Shown: one piece after another, positions 61,890-64,000 of the stretch
Position numbering within the stretch: the first letter of the stretch is position 1
How the letters are laid out: every line of letters starts with the position of its first letter
Origin: Psychrobacillus sp048572895
Lineage (GTDB): Bacteria; Bacillota; Bacilli; Bacillales_A; Planococcaceae
Assembly: GCF_048572895.1 (NCBI RefSeq)
Contig: NZ_CP183878.1
Location: forward strand, 3,658,001 to 3,722,000
DNA: 64,000 nt
Reading direction: 5' to 3'
Made by a program: the position numbers and the translations under genes
Notes under the pieces: model-generated
The model's input: the letters and a program-made list of their open reading frames with translations, nothing else
Databases searched by the model: none
Told to the model about the DNA's origin: nothing

Positions 61890-63545
61890 ATGACATTATT
61901 AGGAAAGTTAATGGATATAAGTGTTACATATGGTGATGAGGAGGTATTACAAAACGTAAAAGGAGATATACCATCAGATGTCGTGATTGGAATTGTTGGT
62001 GGAAACGGAGAAGGTAAATCCTCCTTGCTTTCCGTTCTTTCCAATGAAGTAATTCCTGCAAGCGGAAAGGTGGAATGGAGCGGAAATCCCCCTTCTATCA
62101 GCTACTTTCGGCAGGAAGATGAGCACTTTAGTCAAATAGAATACGAACATGATGAATTTTCCTATTTCAGTAAATGGACTGTTCCAGAAGGAAGAGAATA
62201 TACTCAACTGAGTGGCGGGGAAAAGATGAAAAGAAGGCTGTCTCGTGTATTTGCAGAGAACTCCCAAGTATTATTGCTAGATGAACCTACTAATCATTTA
62301 GATCAAGACAGCTTATCCTATTTAAAAAAACAGATTCTCTCCTACAAAGGCACAATCATTTTAGTTTCACATGATCGTTACTTCTTAGATGAGGTAGCAG
62401 ATTATATCTGGGAAGTTGAAAATAAAAAATTGACGGTATACGCAGGAAACTATTCGACTTATAGAGAAAAAAAGGTGGAGAAGCTCCTGACACAACAAAG
62501 GCTATATGGTGCCCAGCAATCAAAAATACAACAGGTTGAGAAGCAAATTACCGAGCTGAAAAACTGGTCATCCAAAGCACATGCAGAATCCACCAAGCAA
62601 GAATTTAACAAAGAGTATTATCGTGTGAAAGCTAAGAAAATGGATGTCCAGATTCGCTCCAAGAGGAAACGGCTAGAACTGGAACTTTCCAAGAATACTG
62701 TCGATAAACCAGACGAGGAAAAAGAAGTATCGTTTACCATTGAAGGTAATAAGAAAAAAGGCAAACGTGTCATAGAAGCAAAAAATATGAGAAAAGATTT
62801 TGGGAAGAGAACACTCTTTCAGAACGTATCTTTCACCATACTGGCGCAGGAACGCGTTGGGTTATTAGGTTCAAATGGCAGTGGAAAATCGACATTTTTC
62901 CGTATGCTTTTAGGAGAAGAAAGCTTTCAAGGAGACCTTTGGAAATCCGAGTCTATGAATATTGGCTATTTACGTCAAACTGTTTTCGACTTACCTGAAG
63001 AAAAAACGCCATTTGAATTTTTTAGACCAACTGATTTTGAGATAAGAGGACTTATCCAAACACTCATGACGAACTTAGGGTTTTCCAAAGAACACTGGTC
63101 ACGTCCTATATCAACAATGAGCATGGGAGAACGAGTGAAGCTGAAGTTAATGGAGTTCATGCTCGACCAAAAGGACGTGTTACTTTTAGATGAACCGACG
63201 AACCACTTAGATCTTCCTTCTCGTGAGCAATTAGAAAAGACGCTTTCCACTTATCCCGGTACCATTTTACTCGTAACACATGATCGATATTTCTTAGAAA
63301 AGCTAACGAATAAATTGCTAGTTTTTGAAAATAAATCGATCTGTAAGCTAGAACTGAACTATAACGAATGGATGCATAAAAACAATGAATCGTTACTCGA
63401 AAAAGAACTCTTAACATTAGAAACAGAGAGACAGGCAGTACTTGGTGAACTTAGTTTTTTAAAAAGTAATGACGCTAAATATAGCACGCTGGATATACAA
63501 TTTAATGAATTAACTAAGAAAATAAATGAACTAAAAAAACAATAA
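61890..63545 (+). CDS. ABC-F ribosome-protection ATPase (VmlR/Vga-like)
   Basis: A 551-residue protein with two ABC domains and no membrane segments. NBD1 has GGNGEGKSS, LSGGEKMKRRLS and LLLDEPTNHLD. A ~80-residue interdomain linker (YGAQQSKIQQVEKQ to KKMDVQIRSKRKRLELE) is the antibiotic-resistance arm. NBD2 has GSNGSGKST, MSMGERVKLKL and LLLDEPTNHLD. A coiled C-terminal extension follows. Such factors bind the E site and dislodge lincosamides, streptogramin A or pleuromutilins. The attenuator leader supports a drug-induced role. Confidence 0.9.
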   Translation: MTLLGKLMDISVTYGDEEVLQNVKGDIPSDVVIGIVGGNGEGKSSLLSVLSNEVIPASGKVEWSGNPPSISYFRQEDEHFSQIEYEHDEFSYFSKWTVPEGREYTQLSGGEKMKRRLSRVFAENSQVLLLDEPTNHLDQDSLSYLKKQILSYKGTIILVSHDRYFLDEVADYIWEVENKKLTVYAGNYSTYREKKVEKLLTQQRLYGAQQSKIQQVEKQITELKNWSSKAHAESTKQEFNKEYYRVKAKKMDVQIRSKRKRLELELSKNTVDKPDEEKEVSFTIEGNKKKGKRVIEAKNMRKDFGKRTLFQNVSFTILAQERVGLLGSNGSGKSTFFRMLLGEESFQGDLWKSESMNIGYLRQTVFDLPEEKTPFEFFRPTDFEIRGLIQTLMTNLGFSKEHWSRPISTMSMGERVKLKLMEFMLDQKDVLLLDEPTNHLDLPSREQLEKTLSTYPGTILLVTHDRYFLEKLTNKLLVFENKSICKLELNYNEWMHKNNESLLEKELLTLETERQAVLGELSFLKSNDAKYSTLDIQFNELTKKINELKKQ

Positions 63546-63550
63546 CTTAG

Positions 63551-63581
63551 AAGGCAGCTCCGAACTAGGGGCTGCTTTTAC
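63551..63581 (+). terminator. Terminator of the ABC-F gene
   Basis: AAGGCAGCTCC and GGGGCTGCTTTT pair with one G-T wobble just after the stop, followed by TTTTA. Confidence 0.8.
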
Positions 63582-63709
63582 TATATATGTCGTTTCAAAT
63601 CAGACTTTGCCAATTTCCCGGGAAATATGTCAGTATATAAGCTTCTATTTACTTTTTATGGCTATCACCATATAATAAAGTAAATCCAATTAGAAAAGTA
63701 GGTTTTAAA

Positions 63710-64000
63710 ATGAAAACAATTCCGAAACCTCTCGTAATGGTCAATCAATGGACGATTGTTCTATCTGTAATCATTGCACTTCTATCTCAATCAGCTTGGA
63801 TATTGCTCATTCCGTTAGTTGCAAATTTATCAAGTTTATTAATTGGTTTTCATCCTATACTATTTGTGGCAAAAAGATTTTTATCTAAATCTGCCAATCA
63901 ATATATGCAAGAAGATTATGCGCAGCTTAAATTCAATCAGTGGCTTGCGGTTAGCTTTTTGTCAGTAGCTAGCATCAGCTTTCTACTAGGCTGGTCACTA
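63710..64000 (+). CDS. DUF4395 membrane protein (partial, runs off the right edge)
   Basis: 97 codons are visible, open to the window end. The start MKTIPKPLVMVNQWTIVLSV, then WILLIPLVANLSSLLIGFHPILFVAKRFL and FNQWLAVSFLS, follow the DUF4395 pattern of four helices. Members often sit beside thioredoxin or thiosulfate-related genes. GTAGG lies upstream of the ATG. Function unknown. Confidence 0.8.
   Translation, partial: MKTIPKPLVMVNQWTIVLSVIIALLSQSAWILLIPLVANLSSLLIGFHPILFVAKRFLSKSANQYMQEDYAQLKFNQWLAVSFLSVASISFLLGWSL

Overview
The window is low-GC DNA (AT-rich, strong Shine-Dalgarno sites, frequent TTG/GTG starts, intrinsic terminators with U-runs, a CcpA-type cre site). Its gene content is that of a Bacillales chromosome: Mrp antiporter, AsnO-type asparagine synthase, the acetyl branch of the DAP pathway, a SwrC-type RND pump and a VmlR-type ABC-F protein. 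A Planococcaceae-like genus (Psychrobacillus, Lysinibacillus, Solibacillus) is my best guess from gene content and repeats, but the sequence alone does not prove it. No rRNA, tRNA, prophage, CRISPR array or insertion sequence was seen.

Layout. 1-3.9 kb: GntR/FCD regulator, acetyltransferase, brnQ and the first copy of a large structured intergenic repeat. 3.9-9.7 kb: complete mrpABCDEFG Na+/H+ antiporter operon on the minus strand, divergent from a stand-alone KdpD-type Usp protein. 10.8-17.8 kb: housekeeping genes (Fsr-like MFS, DUF421 membrane protein, alpha/beta hydrolase, NagZ with an extra N-terminal DUF4309-like domain, cupin, histidine phosphatase, TipAS-type MerR regulator). 17.9-43.1 kb: a large catabolic island for aromatic or alicyclic compounds, interrupted by two tandem copies of the structured repeat. 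43.2-64 kb: Nudix, alkyltransferase-like protein, PadR with a DUF1700/DUF4097 beta-helix protein, TetR with SwrC, a degenerate site-2-protease homologue, aroD, a secreted repeat protein, an ABC-2 exporter, asnO, dapH with its deacetylase, an attenuated ABC-F resistance gene and the start of a DUF4395 gene.

The catabolic island is the centrepiece. Its lower pathway is complete on paper: two-component flavin monooxygenases (two HsaA-like oxygenases, one HsaB-like reductase), three catechol-2,3-dioxygenase-type enzymes, two meta-cleavage-product hydrolases, 2-hydroxypentadienoate hydratase, acylating acetaldehyde dehydrogenase and 4-hydroxy-2-oxovalerate aldolase. Together these would take a phenol to pyruvate and acetyl-CoA. 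A second operon carries a short FAD synthetase, an isocitrate-lyase/PEP-mutase-family lyase, two TcuA/KstD-like flavoproteins, an SDR, a GlcG/HbpS protein and an Asp/Glu-racemase-fold protein that lacks both catalytic cysteines. A FAH-family enzyme with a further ring-cleavage dioxygenase sits on the plus strand. The divergent regulator has an unusual architecture: a XylR/DmpR-type phenol-sensing N-terminus with an intact V4R zinc site, joined to a PucR-type HTH instead of a sigma-54 AAA+ module. A near-perfect cre site precedes the FAD-synthetase operon and a weaker one precedes the tandem dioxygenases, which suggests CcpA control.

Outside genes, two features stand out. One is a ~0.6-0.7 kb intergenic repeat (three long copies, one deleted copy) whose central hairpin arms vary in a compensatory way between copies. 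The other is a pair of short-repeat arrays, each with a GCAAG core and an exact 21-bp period, both lying between convergent genes.
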